The notes under the pieces: generated by a model
What the model was told of the DNA's origin: nothing
What the model saw: only the letters and a program-made list of their open reading frames with translations
The model's database searches: none
Shown here: piece by piece, positions 18,830-27,132 of the stretch
Numbering within the stretch: the first letter of the stretch is position 1
Layout of the letters: each line of letters starts with the position of its first letter
Assembly (NCBI GenBank): GCA_963768165.1
Contig: CAVYHJ010000006.1
Coordinates: 62,001 to 126,000, forward strand
From: CAVYHJ01 sp963768165 [NCBI: uncultured bacterium]
GTDB taxonomy: Bacteria; UBP4; UBA4092
DNA: 64,000 nucleotides
Direction of reading: 5' to 3'
Program-made: the position numbers and the translations under genes

Positions 18830-20134
18830 TCACTTAGTCAATTCTTTAAGGATGAGTCGGGCAGTGCGCTGACCTTGATGAATAGAGTCATTAATGGAAC
18901 GTTCGGGATAGGAATGCATCATTCCAGCAGTATAGAGACCTTCCACAGGTGTGGCGATTGGCAATATTTTCGAGAGGTAACCTTTGGTGTAAACGGGAGA
19001 AGTGAAAAGTCCACGACTCAATCTCCACCATAGTAAATTATCGGGAGAAACTTTAAAAATATTTTGCAGGGCTTGAAAATAGATATGGAATATCTCTTCA
19101 TCGGATTTTTGCCAGATGGGAGCCATGATATCCTGAATGTAGCTCGCGAGGTAAAAGATATGGTGATTGCCATAATTACGGTTATAGAAGTTGGTATGTT
19201 CCAGCAAGACGGCGAACGGTAAATCAGGGTTGGCGATATTCAACCAATAGACATCTGAAACTTTGCAATCCAAGCCAATGAGAATACAAATGGTGTGTTG
19301 AAATTGGATTTGGTTTAGTTGATTAATGTAAGCCGGGGGAAGTCCATTGTCCGCCAATTTTGAAAGAAGCTGCGGGCTGGCAGTGTTGATGACAGACTTG
19401 GCAGAAATATCTTCATTTTCGGCTTGTACTCCTTTGACAATTCCTTTTTCAATCAAAATTTTATTTACTCCGATATCCAACTTAATCTCCCCATGCTTGT
19501 GAGTAATCCGATCGCATAATGTATCTATTAAACTCGAAAAACCCCCTTCCAGATAACCCAATTTCTCACCGGTTGTAATAGAGCGGGAAGAACGGATGCG
19601 GATGCGTTCCATCATCCAGGCGGCAGAAATATTCTCTATATCTTCTCCGAATTTTCCATGAAGCAAAGGTTCAAAGAAATTGTGAAAGACCCTTTTGCCC
19701 GCGTGCTGAATGAGCCACTCTTTAGCGGATTGGTTATCGAATTGTATGATATCCTTTGCGAATCGCACATACTGAACAGTCATCGCAAGACGAACTTTAT
19801 CAATAACATTGAGGGCAGGAAATTTGAGAATATCCACTGGTGTGTCCAATTTATATACAGTCTTATCAAGTAAATAACCGACAGAGGATGGAAGCCAGAT
19901 GAGTTTATTACCAAGGTTTAATTCATAGATTAAATCCTGAAGGATGTTATCTCCGCCCAAAATATGATGATAAAATTTTTCGATTTTAAATGAATGGATG
20001 GAATAACTTGCGAGAAGCCCACCGGGTTCAGCACCTTTTTCAAGCACTAAAACTTTTTTGCCATGTTGCGTAAGGTGATAGGCGGCGGCTAAACCCGTGA
20101 CACCGGCGCCGATGATGATAGTATCGTAATTCAT
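18830..20134 (-). CDS. NAD(P)/FAD-dependent oxidoreductase (amine-oxidase-like)
   Basis: The N-terminal Rossmann motif GAGVTGLAAAYHL followed by VLVLEKGAEPGG identifies an FAD enzyme of the flavin amine oxidase / protoporphyrinogen-oxidase-like group. A C-terminal GLYTAGMMHSYPERSINDSIHQG matches the second FAD contact. At 434 residues it is family size. Relatives act in carotenoid, sugar-nucleotide or lipid chemistry and the substrate here is unknown. It follows the rhomboid gene by 6 bases and is likely co-transcribed with it. Confidence 0.8.
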   Translation of the reverse strand: MNYDTIIIGAGVTGLAAAYHLTQHGKKVLVLEKGAEPGGLLASYSIHSFKIEKFYHHILGGDNILQDLIYELNLGNKLIWLPSSVGYLLDKTVYKLDTPVDILKFPALNVIDKVRLAMTVQYVRFAKDIIQFDNQSAKEWLIQHAGKRVFHNFFEPLLHGKFGEDIENISAAWMMERIRIRSSRSITTGEKLGYLEGGFSSLIDTLCDRITHKHGEIKLDIGVNKILIEKGIVKGVQAENEDISAKSVINTASPQLLSKLADNGLPPAYINQLNQIQFQHTICILIGLDCKVSDVYWLNIANPDLPFAVLLEHTNFYNRNYGNHHIFYLASYIQDIMAPIWQKSDEEIFHIYFQALQNIFKVSPDNLLWWRLSRGLFTSPVYTKGYLSKILPIATPVEGLYTAGMMHSYPERSINDSIHQGQRTARLILKELTK

Positions 20135-20140
20135 AAGGCA

Positions 20141-20821
20141 TCATTCATAACTAGGTTGTCTTGAGTTTGAAAATCTTTTCCGTTTGGGGATAATTTTCAC
20201 CAAAACCATTCCCGTTAAAAACCCGCCGACATGAGCGAACCAGGCAACCCCACCGCCAGTATGCAAAGTATCAGAAGTTCCGCCGATAAATTGATAGACA
20301 AACCAAATTCCCAGAAAGAAAAAAGCGGGAATACGAATGACTTGAAAAAAGAAAAAGATGGGAATCAAAGTTACTATGCGAGCGCTCGGAAAAAGAAGAA
20401 TGTACGCACCTAAAATCCCGGAGATAGCACCAGATGCGCCAATCGTTGGAATTGTAGAATGTGTATTCATCACAATATACACAATTGAAGCCCCAATTCC
20501 TGATAGGAAATAGAACAGGAGAAAACGGAAATGTCCCAAAGCATTTTCGACGCTTTTTCCGAATATCCAGAGGAACCACATATTCCCCAATAAATGTAAA
20601 ATCCCCGCGTGGAGGAACATGGAAGCGAGAATCGTTGAATAATGCAGGGTATCGGGTTCTCGAATCAAGAGAGCGGGACGCAAACCAAAAATTTTTGTTA
20701 AATCAATATGTTGCGAAACCAAACTGATTTGATAAATAAATACCAATACATTCGCGAGAATCAATCCGATAGTAAAAATAGGAAATGTATCGGATGAATT
20801 CTCGTCTTTGAGCGGGATCAT
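20141..20821 (-). CDS. Rhomboid family intramembrane serine protease
   Basis: This multi-pass membrane protein of 226 residues carries the catalytic serine in GASGAISG and the catalytic histidine in AHVGGFLTG, the rhomboid dyad. LHLLGNMWFLWIFG is the conserved helix 2 segment. Rhomboids cleave within or next to transmembrane helices; the substrate here is unknown. The C-terminal tail is short and basic. The gene lies between a histidine kinase and an FAD enzyme on the same strand. Confidence 0.93.
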   Translation of the reverse strand: MIPLKDENSSDTFPIFTIGLILANVLVFIYQISLVSQHIDLTKIFGLRPALLIREPDTLHYSTILASMFLHAGILHLLGNMWFLWIFGKSVENALGHFRFLLFYFLSGIGASIVYIVMNTHSTIPTIGASGAISGILGAYILLFPSARIVTLIPIFFFFQVIRIPAFFFLGIWFVYQFIGGTSDTLHTGGGVAWFAHVGGFLTGMVLVKIIPKRKRFSNSRQPSYE

Positions 20822-20882
20822 GGTTATAAATTATAGACGATATTCCCATTCTTACGAAATAGGATTTTTAACATGCGCAGTT

Positions 20883-21896
20883 TCAGCCTTCCGGGGTATG
20901 ATTCGGAAGGCTGAAATAGAAAGTGGCACCCGCGTTGATTTTTCCCTCCGCCCAGACTTCGCCTTTATGTCTTTGGATAATCCGATCTACGATGGAGAGA
21001 CCCACCCCATTTCCCTCAAACTCTTCTTCCTTATGTAACCGTTGAAAGATACCGAATATTTTATCTTGTTGTTTGTGGTCAAAACCCACCCCATTATCCC
21101 GTACGAAGTAAATGTTCTTATCCTTTTCTTTCCGTCCACTAATTTCAATGCAAGCATTATCAACCGTGCGGCTATATTTGATTGCATTGGACAACAAATT
21201 TACAAAAACCTGACTTAGCAGGACCTGGTCTCCATAGACTGGCGGAAGGGAATCAATATGAAAGTCTATCCTGCGTCCGATTGTAAGAGGTTGAAGTTCC
21301 TCCAATACATCCTTTACTAATTGTGTCATTTCAATATAAGTCAATTTGATTTCTTGATTTCCAGAACGGGAATAATTCAAAAGACTGTTCATTAAACATT
21401 CCATTTTCGCCGCCGACTTGTAAATAATCTCCAATTTTTTCACCACATCCGACTCCATTTGATCCGAATAATGTTTCAATAATGCATTGCTGAATCCACC
21501 AATTAACTGGAGGGGATTTCGTAAATCATGGGAGAGTGAATAATTAAAAGCTTCCAGTTCCTTGTTAACAACAACCAATTCCGTGATCTTTTTATTCAAT
21601 TCTTGATTTAAAACTCTAACTTCTTCTTCTGCCTGTTTACGGTTATAAATTTCCAGGCGAAGTTCCTGCCAACGCCGAAAAGAGAAGATTGCAAAAGCGA
21701 ACGAAAGAAAAATGAATACTGTGAATATTTCGTCAAACCGTCTTACTCCATACAGATGCTCCCACTCGGCTAGTTGATGAAAAAGACGAAAGTGAAAGGA
21801 AATAAGAAAAATAATAATGGCAATGACGGATATGGTAACTAGGTCTTTAAAAGATTTGTATTTCGGAGAAAGTTGGGGGGAAGCGGGCTGTTTCAT
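20883..21896 (-). CDS. Orphan membrane sensor histidine kinase
   Basis: Two membrane segments (about 19-36 and 57-74) enclose a very short periplasmic loop. A coiled coil (about 80-115) leads into the HisKA domain, with the phospho-acceptor in NYSLSHDLRNPLQ (His123), and a HATPase domain with N, G1 (DNGVGFD) and G2 (GNGVGLSIV) boxes. Overall it resembles phytochrome-type or two-TM sensor kinases without a PAS domain. There is no response regulator gene next to it, so its partner lies elsewhere. With so small a periplasmic loop it may sense membrane state; this is inference. Confidence 0.9.
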   Translation of the reverse strand: MKQPASPQLSPKYKSFKDLVTISVIAIIIFLISFHFRLFHQLAEWEHLYGVRRFDEIFTVFIFLSFAFAIFSFRRWQELRLEIYNRKQAEEEVRVLNQELNKKITELVVVNKELEAFNYSLSHDLRNPLQLIGGFSNALLKHYSDQMESDVVKKLEIIYKSAAKMECLMNSLLNYSRSGNQEIKLTYIEMTQLVKDVLEELQPLTIGRRIDFHIDSLPPVYGDQVLLSQVFVNLLSNAIKYSRTVDNACIEISGRKEKDKNIYFVRDNGVGFDHKQQDKIFGIFQRLHKEEEFEGNGVGLSIVDRIIQRHKGEVWAEGKINAGATFYFSLPNHTPEG

Positions 21897-22018
21897 GATA
21901 TAATAACAACTTTCCTGGATAAAAACATATTATAATACCAACCTGTAAACTATATACTACAATTTATTTTTTGGAGTTGACAGGAAAGGGATTAATCTAG
22001 AAAGGGATTCTTTGAAAG

Positions 22019-22046
22019 AAGGGGATCGAAGGTTACCGATCCCCTT
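22019..22046 (-). terminator. Hairpin at the end of the leuACD operon
   Basis: A perfect 10-bp stem (AAGGGGATCG paired with CGATCCCCTT) with an 8-base loop begins 8 bases after the leuD stop. The T tract on the minus strand is interrupted, so termination efficiency is uncertain. Confidence 0.65.
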
Positions 22047-22053
22047 GATTATT

Positions 22054-22566
22054 TTACGCGGCTTTCCCCGCTAATTTCTTTTTGGCGTAATTCATGAGAC
22101 CGCCGGATTCCATGAGGGCACGCATGAAGGGAGGGAACGGCGCGGCTTGATAGGATTTTCCGGTAGATTTATTGGTAATTTTTCCTGCTTCCAGATTAAT
22201 CTCCAACTCGTCCCCTGTGTTCAAGTCTTCCACGGCTTCGGGACATTCGAGAATCGGCATTCCCATGTTGATACAATTGCGATAAAAGATGCGCGCAAAG
22301 GTTTTGGCGATTACGCATCCAACATTCGCATGTTTTAATGAAATAGGCGCGTGTTCACGAGAGGAACCGCAACCAAAGTTCTTTCCGGCAACAATAATAT
22401 CTCCCGCTTTCATGTTCTTGACGAAATCCTTGTCTAAATCTTCCATGCAATGCGCCGCCAAAACTTTGGGATCATGCGTATTCATGTATCGCGCGGGGAT
22501 GATGACATCAGTATTGATGTCGTCACCGTATTTCCATACTTTTCCTGATATTTTTAATATTTCCAT
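22054..22566 (-). CDS. leuD: 3-isopropylmalate dehydratase small subunit
   Basis: Together with LeuC it isomerises 2-isopropylmalate to 3-isopropylmalate in leucine synthesis. The 170-residue form is the short archaeal/bacterial type. The blocks [16 protein letters not shown], the YLRL-region equivalent and [11 protein letters not shown] (about residues 65-75) are diagnostic. AGAAAGGT lies upstream of the start. A 28-base perfect palindrome sits in the 70-base gap between leuC and this gene. leuB is not in the window. Confidence 0.96.
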   Translation of the reverse strand: MEILKISGKVWKYGDDINTDVIIPARYMNTHDPKVLAAHCMEDLDKDFVKNMKAGDIIVAGKNFGCGSSREHAPISLKHANVGCVIAKTFARIFYRNCINMGMPILECPEAVEDLNTGDELEINLEAGKITNKSTGKSYQAAPFPPFMRALMESGGLMNYAKKKLAGKAA

Positions 22567-22582
22567 AATTTTACCTTTCTAA

Positions 22583-22610
22583 GAAAAGCTTTTACCAATT
22601 GGTAAAAGCT
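22583..22610. repeat. 28-bp perfect palindrome between leuC and leuD
   Basis: The two 14-base arms AAAGCTTTTACCAA and TTGGTAAAAGCTTT are exact inverse complements with no loop. In RNA this forms a strong stem between the leuC stop and the leuD ribosome binding site. Confidence 0.9.
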
Positions 22611-22636
22611 TTAACTCTAATAGATTCAATTGTATA

Positions 22637-23923
22637 TTAAACTGTCACTTCCACTTTACTCCCCATAATTTCTTCGGGATGGGTAATACGCCCGGTAATT
22701 GCCGTAGCCGCTGCTACCGCCGGGCTTGCCAAATACCCTTCAGAATCCGGGTGTCCAATCCGACCTACAAAATTCCGGTTGGTGGTGGTCAAGGCTCTTT
22801 CTTTAGAAGCCAGAACACCCATGTGCCCGCCCAAACAGGGACCGCAGGTCGCAGGACTGATGATGCAACCAGCAGCATCCAAAGTTTCAATAAGACCTTC
22901 TTTCAACGCCTGTGTCCAAATATTCTGCGTTGCCGGGAAGATGATGCATTTGATATTGGAATTGACTTTTCTGCCTTTTAATATTCCGGCGGCAATCCGC
23001 AAATCTTCAATGCGCCCATTAGTACATGAGCCTATGACCACTTGATCCACGGTGATATGCGTTGACTCACTTACCTTGTGCAAATTGTCCGGTGACCAAG
23101 GCCAAGCCACGACCGGTTCCATCTTTGTAGCATCATAGTCACGCACCGAATGATATTTTGCATCGGCATCGCTGTAATAACACTTGAATTTCCGCTTCGC
23201 GCGGTTCTGCAAATATTCCAGTGTTACATCATCCGGCGAAATAATTCCTGATTTACCACCTGCCTCAATCGCCATGTTGGTAATCGTCATGCGCGCTTCC
23301 ATCGAGAGTCCGTGAATAGTATCTCCATCAAATTCCATGGCACGATACAATGCGCCATCAACAGTGATATCACCAATGACTTGCAAAATAATGTCTTTGG
23401 AACTTACCCATTTCGGCAATTTCCCATGAAACACAAATTTCATAGTCTCAGGGACTTTCAACCACGTCTCGCCAGTCGCCATGCAATACGCCAAATCGGT
23501 TGATCCGACACCCGTCGAAAACGCGCCCAACGCCCCATAAGTACAGGTATGCGAATCCGCGCCAATCACAATATCACCCGGTAATACCAGACCCAATTCC
23601 GGCAAGAGCGCGTGTTCAATTCCGCCCTGCCCGACTTCAAAATAATATTTGATTTTCATTTCCTTGGCGTATTCTTTGACTTCTTTCGCCTGTTGAGCGG
23701 AAGCAATATCTTTTGCCGGAACAAAATGACTGGGGACAAGCGCTATACGTTCCAAATCGAATACCTTGGTGATTCCATTTTCCTTTAAGCGTTTAATGGC
23801 AATGGGGGCTGTGACATCATTGCCCATCACAAAATCAACCTTACACTCCACCAGTTCCCCGGCGCGTGTTTCTTTCTTACCGGCATGTGCTGCCAGTATT
23901 TTTTCTGTTATCGTCATTCCCAT
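22637..23923 (-). CDS. leuC: 3-isopropylmalate dehydratase large subunit
   Basis: This is the aconitase-fold Fe-S subunit. GADSHTCTYGALGAFSTGVGSTDLA and cluster cysteines in SCTNGR and CGPCLGGH (three Cys in all: one in SCTNG, two in CGPC) are visible. The 428-residue length is the shorter HacA-like form that pairs with a short LeuD, consistent with its partner. AGGAGA stands 6-7 bases before the ATG at 23923. It lies 73 bases after leuA, a gap that contains a 10-bp hairpin. Confidence 0.96.
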   Translation of the reverse strand: MGMTITEKILAAHAGKKETRAGELVECKVDFVMGNDVTAPIAIKRLKENGITKVFDLERIALVPSHFVPAKDIASAQQAKEVKEYAKEMKIKYYFEVGQGGIEHALLPELGLVLPGDIVIGADSHTCTYGALGAFSTGVGSTDLAYCMATGETWLKVPETMKFVFHGKLPKWVSSKDIILQVIGDITVDGALYRAMEFDGDTIHGLSMEARMTITNMAIEAGGKSGIISPDDVTLEYLQNRAKRKFKCYYSDADAKYHSVRDYDATKMEPVVAWPWSPDNLHKVSESTHITVDQVVIGSCTNGRIEDLRIAAGILKGRKVNSNIKCIIFPATQNIWTQALKEGLIETLDAAGCIISPATCGPCLGGHMGVLASKERALTTTNRNFVGRIGHPDSEGYLASPAVAAATAITGRITHPEEIMGSKVEVTV

Positions 23924-23943
23924 AAAAATTCTCCTTAAATTCT

Positions 23944-23976
23944 GCGTCGGGAATGAGTTCTTTTCTTTCCCGACGC
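23944..23976 (-). repeat. Intercistronic hairpin between leuA and leuC
   Basis: A perfect 10-bp stem (GCGTCGGGAA with TTCCCGACGC) with a 13-base loop lies in the leuA-leuC gap and ends 20 bases before leuC. There is no T tract, so it is more likely an mRNA-stability or translation element than a terminator. Confidence 0.6.
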
Positions 23977-23996
23977 TTTGACTCTAAAACTTTTCT

Positions 23997-25550
23997 TCAA
24001 ATCTGTTTGCCAACCTTTTCCTTGGTCTTCACATTCTTCTTCTCGAAAAACAACAACCGGTTAATGGCGTTGATATAGGCTTTTGCCGAGGCGACCACGA
24101 CATCGGTACTGGAACCTCGTCCGGTTACTGTAGTACCATTTTGCTGTAAGGTCACAATTACCTCGCCCTGAGCATCCGTGCCTTGGGTTACCGCTTGTAT
24201 ACTATAGTTTACCAGTTTTGCCTTGCTTTTGGTAATTTTTTTGATAACTTTATACGCGGCATCCACAGGTCCATCACCTTCGGCTGTGCCTTTAATCCGT
24301 TTACCGTTTTTGGTAATCTGCAAAGTCGCGGAGGGCGTTTCCCGGGTGTCACTGACGGCACGCACGGATTCCAATATATAGGTTTCCGGAATCTGCATGC
24401 GCTCATCTTCCACAATCGCCACCAAATCTTCGTCATAAATGACTTTCTTTTTGTCGGCCAACTTTTTGAACCGCTCGAAACCTTTATTGACCTGATCTTC
24501 CGACAAATCAGTAAAACCCAAATGCGCCAGGCGTTCTTTGAAGGCGTGCCGACCGGAATGTTTCCCCATAACCATATTGGTACCCTTCCAACCGACATCG
24601 CCCAAATTCATAATCTCATAAGTCTTTCTTTCTTTCAGGACACCGTCCTGATGAATCCCGGCTTCATGCGCAAACGCATTCGAACCGACAATCGCTTTAT
24701 TCGGCTGTACCGAAATACCCGTCATGGTGCTCACCATTCTGCTCGTCCTATAAATCTGCTCGGCATTAATACCCGTCTCAAAATTATAATAATCTTTACG
24801 GCATTTCAAATTCATCACGATCTCTTCCAATGATGCGTTCCCTGCCCGCTCGCCAATTCCATTAATGGTACATTCCGCCTGCCGCGCCCCGTTCATAATC
24901 CCCGCCAACGAGTTGGCAACCGCCAATCCCAAGTCGTCATGGCAATGCACACTAATGATGGCTTTCTTGATATTCGGCACGCGTTCTGTGATGTATTTGA
25001 TACGCGCCCCATATTCAAACGGGTTACTGTATCCAACCGTATCGGGAATATTCACGGTCGTAGCCCCCGCCTCTATCGCCGCTTCCACGACATCGCACAT
25101 ATAATCCAAGTCTGTCCGTGAGGCGTCTTCCGGTGAAAACTCGATATTGTCCGTATAGTTCTTGGCACGTTTGACCGCACGCACCGCCATATCCATCACT
25201 TGTTCCTTGCTCATGCGTAACTTCTTTTCCATGTGTATCTGACTGGTCGCGATAAACGTATGGATACGCCGGTTCTTGGCGGGTTTAATCGCTTCCCCTG
25301 CCCTATCCACATCAATATCTTTAGTCCGTGCCAGTCCGCAAATCGTCGGTCCCTTTACCTTTTCGGCAATAAGTTTCACGGCTTCAAAATCGCCCGGTGA
25401 AGTAATTGGAAAACCCGCCTCAATGATATCCACTCCCAGCCGGGCGAGTTGTAACGCAATCTCTATCTTTTCTTTAGTATTCAACGAGGCACCCGGCGAT
25501 TGCTCTCCGTCGCGCAGCGTTGTGTCGAAAATGTAAACCCGCTCGTTCAT
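23997..25550 (-). CDS. leuA: 2-isopropylmalate synthase
   Basis: The enzyme condenses acetyl-CoA and 2-oxoisovalerate, the first committed step of leucine synthesis. The HMGL-like barrel starts [15 protein letters not shown] (residues 10-24), metal-binding HCHDD is near residue 200, and the C-terminal LeuA allosteric domain (about 385-500) that binds leucine for feedback inhibition is present. The 517-residue length is standard. AAGGAGG lies 8 bases upstream of the ATG. Transcription comes through a T-box leader, giving tRNA-level control in addition to feedback inhibition. Confidence 0.97.
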   Translation of the reverse strand: MNERVYIFDTTLRDGEQSPGASLNTKEKIEIALQLARLGVDIIEAGFPITSPGDFEAVKLIAEKVKGPTICGLARTKDIDVDRAGEAIKPAKNRRIHTFIATSQIHMEKKLRMSKEQVMDMAVRAVKRAKNYTDNIEFSPEDASRTDLDYMCDVVEAAIEAGATTVNIPDTVGYSNPFEYGARIKYITERVPNIKKAIISVHCHDDLGLAVANSLAGIMNGARQAECTINGIGERAGNASLEEIVMNLKCRKDYYNFETGINAEQIYRTSRMVSTMTGISVQPNKAIVGSNAFAHEAGIHQDGVLKERKTYEIMNLGDVGWKGTNMVMGKHSGRHAFKERLAHLGFTDLSEDQVNKGFERFKKLADKKKVIYDEDLVAIVEDERMQIPETYILESVRAVSDTRETPSATLQITKNGKRIKGTAEGDGPVDAAYKVIKKITKSKAKLVNYSIQAVTQGTDAQGEVIVTLQQNGTTVTGRGSSTDVVVASAKAYINAINRLLFFEKKNVKTKEKVGKQI

Positions 25551-25576
25551 GGCGGCTTCCTCCTTTTAAAGATTAG

Positions 25577-25643
25577 GATTTAGGATATAGGTGTTAGGAG
25601 TTAGGTTTTTTACCTTAATCCTAAATCATGTCTCCTAACTCCT
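25577..25643. repeat. Interleaved inverted repeats between the T-box terminator and leuA
   Basis: Two perfect 10-base inverted repeats alternate: GATTTAGGAT (25577-25586) pairs with 25618-25627, and AGGAGTTAGG (25596-25605) pairs with 25634-25643. The A-B-A'-B' order means the helices would form a pseudoknot or be mutually exclusive. Confidence 0.7.
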
Positions 25644-25659
25644 TTCTGTTTTGGCCAAT

Positions 25660-25696
25660 AAAAAAACCCTGAAGGACGTTATTGAGTCCTTCAGGG
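25660..25696 (-). terminator. Conditional terminator of the leu T-box
   Basis: An 11-bp perfect stem (CCCTGAAGGAC with GTCCTTCAGGG), an 8-base loop and a run of seven T on the minus strand. It follows the T-box sequence and is the off-state structure of the riboswitch. Confidence 0.93.
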
Positions 25697-25925
25697 CTGA
25701 AATAGTCTTTTCTGTAAACTACCCCAGGGTACCACCCTGCTTTTTCATCTGTATTCCAGATGAACTTCATTACGTCATTTCACGGTGACTTCCGGCATAC
25801 ACTACTTATATTTCGCGTATGCAACTCCAAGGTGAGTTCAGTCATTCAGGCTGCCGGCTCTCAGCCTTTACCGGCTCTCTGTGTAACCTTGCTTGACCTA
25901 CTAATCCTCTTCTTCGTTTTTCTAC
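25660..25925 (-). ncRNA. T-box leader (riboswitch), leucine specific
   Basis: On the minus strand the leader of leuA contains the T-box sequence AGGGTGGTACCCTGGGG (25722-25738), which pairs with the acceptor end of uncharged tRNA. The candidate specifier is CTC (25834-25836) in the context GAACTCACCTTGGAG, a leucine codon that agrees with the downstream genes. A stem-loop with arms GCATAC/GTATGC lies between. A strong terminator follows at 25660-25696. Uncharged tRNA-Leu would stabilise the antiterminator and let transcription reach leuACD. Confidence 0.93.
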
Positions 25926-25931
25926 TGTTTT

Positions 25932-25961
25932 ATTATACGATATTCTTCATTTATTTGTCAA
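25932..25961 (-). promoter_or_regulatory. Promoter of the leuACD operon
   Basis: TTGACA (25956-25961) and TATAAT (25932-25937) on the minus strand both match consensus fully and are 18 bases apart. The expected transcription start is near 25925, at the beginning of the T-box leader. Confidence 0.85.
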
Positions 25962-26271
25962 ATGGTCATAGCCATAATCACTGTATTCTCTCTGCTATCT
26001 CAAGTATAAAAATCCTTCAACCGTATTCCCTTCGGAGGATATAGGGAGGATCAGCGAAGGAGAAGCGAAGGAAGGATGAACAATATCGCTATCCCTCATC
26101 TTGCCTTATGGATAATTGATTCTAATTGAGTTGTATATTCCTACTCAATCCCCCCTAAAATCCCCAAAATCATCCCCTTTTTTCTTTTAACCCGAAACTC
26201 CAAACTCGAAACCTGTCTTTTTTATTATACTCCTCTTTCCCTTCTTGTCAATACAATTTATTGGCAGGTCA

Positions 26272-26349
26272 TGCCCCAATTTGTCATTCTGACCCTCGAA
26301 CGCTTTAATCGAGGGGAAGAATCTCTGTGTTCTACCTAAAACAAAGCCA
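26272..26349. repeat. TTGTCATTCT-type intergenic repeat, copy 1
   Basis: The unit runs from GCCCCAATTTGTCATTCTGA through GAAGAATCTCTGTG to TTCTACCTAAAACAAAG. It contains a 7-bp hairpin (CCCTCGA with TCGAGGG). Two related copies lie at 26529-26638 and 26661-26735. The stretch from 25962 to 26271 before it has no gene that I can support. Confidence 0.75.
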
Positions 26350-26360
26350 TCATGCAACTC

Positions 26361-26521
26361 CTATAGATAAACCAATTAAAATCGGGGGGTAATCAGAATC
26401 CCATTAACCCCTAGTTTTCAACTAGGGGAAGACAACCCATGAAATACACCACAAACTGTTTTAACAGTTTATAACTCTCTGGCTAAGAAACACACCTATA
26501 TTCTAATTGGTTTGTCTATAG
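26361..26521. mobile_element. 161-bp element with 22-bp terminal inverted repeats (MITE-like)
   Basis: The ends 26361-26382 and 26500-26521 are inverted copies of one another at 20 of 22 positions, beginning CTATAGA(T/C)AAACCAATTA. Inside are two perfect short hairpins, CCCCTAG/CTAGGGG and AAACTGTT/AACAGTTT. There is no coding potential. It separates copies 1 and 2 of the TTGTCATTCT repeat. Mobility is inferred from the structure only; I could not identify a clear target duplication. Confidence 0.6.
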
Positions 26522-26528
26522 ACATGTC

Positions 26529-26638
26529 CTGTCCCCATTTGTCATTCTAAGCCAGCGTATGGATACATCCCGATTCTCTTTATCGGGAGTGCTCTTTACG
26601 AAGTGAAGAATCCCTTTGTTCTACCTGAAACAAAGCCA
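26529..26638. repeat. TTGTCATTCT-type intergenic repeat, copy 2
   Basis: The copy has the same borders as copies 1 and 3 (CCCCATTTGTCATTCT at the left, TTCTACCTGAAACAAAG at the right) and a different internal 7-bp hairpin (TCCCGAT with ATCGGGA). Confidence 0.75.
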
Positions 26639-26660
26639 ACACCTAACATCTTGACAGTTC

Positions 26661-26735
26661 GTGCCCCCATTTGTCATTCTGAGCGTAGTGCTCTTTACGG
26701 AGTGAAGAATCCCTGTGTTCTACCTCAAACAAAAC
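26661..26735. repeat. TTGTCATTCT-type intergenic repeat, copy 3
   Basis: Shortest copy: CCCCCATTTGTCATTCTGAG, then GAAGAATCCCTGTGTTCTAC and CTCAAACAAA, without the internal hairpin seen in the other two. Confidence 0.75.
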
Positions 26736-26766
26736 AGAATACGACTTACCGCCTGGACTCTTACTG

Positions 26767-26795
26767 TTGTCAGATATAGCCGTAAAAGTTATAAT
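26767..26795 (+). promoter_or_regulatory. Predicted promoter for the small gene at 26856
   Basis: TTGTCA (26767-26772) and a perfect TATAAT (26790-26795) are separated by 17 bases. Transcription would start near 26802, about 50 bases before the small gene. Confidence 0.6.
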
Positions 26796-26855
26796 AAATC
26801 ATGAAAGTAAAATAGGTTCTTATTTGAGTGGGACGTGAACAAAGCCAGATGCATT

Positions 26856-27065
26856 ATGAAGAAAATATCTAAAGAGAAAGATATGTGCGAAGAATACAAT
26901 TTCACTAAAGGCGTCCGCGGGAAATATGCCAAAAGATATGCACACGGAACGAATGTTGTGGTCATTGAACCGGACGTGGCTAAATATTTTCCAGACCATG
27001 ACGCTGTAAATCAGGCATTGCGGTCATTGACTGAAATCATCAAACAGCAAAACAAACCTGCCTAG
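26856..27065 (+). CDS. Small conserved hypothetical protein
   Basis: The 69-residue protein reads MKKISKEKDM, then YNFTKGVRGKYAKRYAHG, then a short segment VVVIEPDVAKYFPDHDAVNQALR. I recognise this as a widespread small protein with a conserved (D/N)FSKGVRGKYAKRY-like core, often proposed to be antitoxin-like, but no toxin-like gene is adjacent here. A GTG at 26835 would add seven residues; no start has a good ribosome binding site. A consensus promoter lies upstream. The TPR gene follows after 67 bases. Function is unknown. Confidence 0.65.
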   Translation: MKKISKEKDMCEEYNFTKGVRGKYAKRYAHGTNVVVIEPDVAKYFPDHDAVNQALRSLTEIIKQQNKPA

Positions 27066-27132
27066 CATAGAACATCGCACCTGCCCCATTCCCTCCTCGT
27101 TAGAAATTTATTCATTATAAACTTTGAACATT

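Noticed and set aside
24183-24833. 216-residue open frame antisense to leuA
   Set aside because: It is a shadow of the leuA coding sequence, with no ribosome binding site or recognisable motif.
25760-26044. 94-residue open frame on the plus strand over the T-box region
   Set aside because: Low-complexity composition, no homology that I recognise, and it is antisense to the riboswitch.
26272-26735. CRISPR array from the repeated units
   Set aside because: Only three units, with variable spacing and divergent internal sequence; no cas genes nearby.
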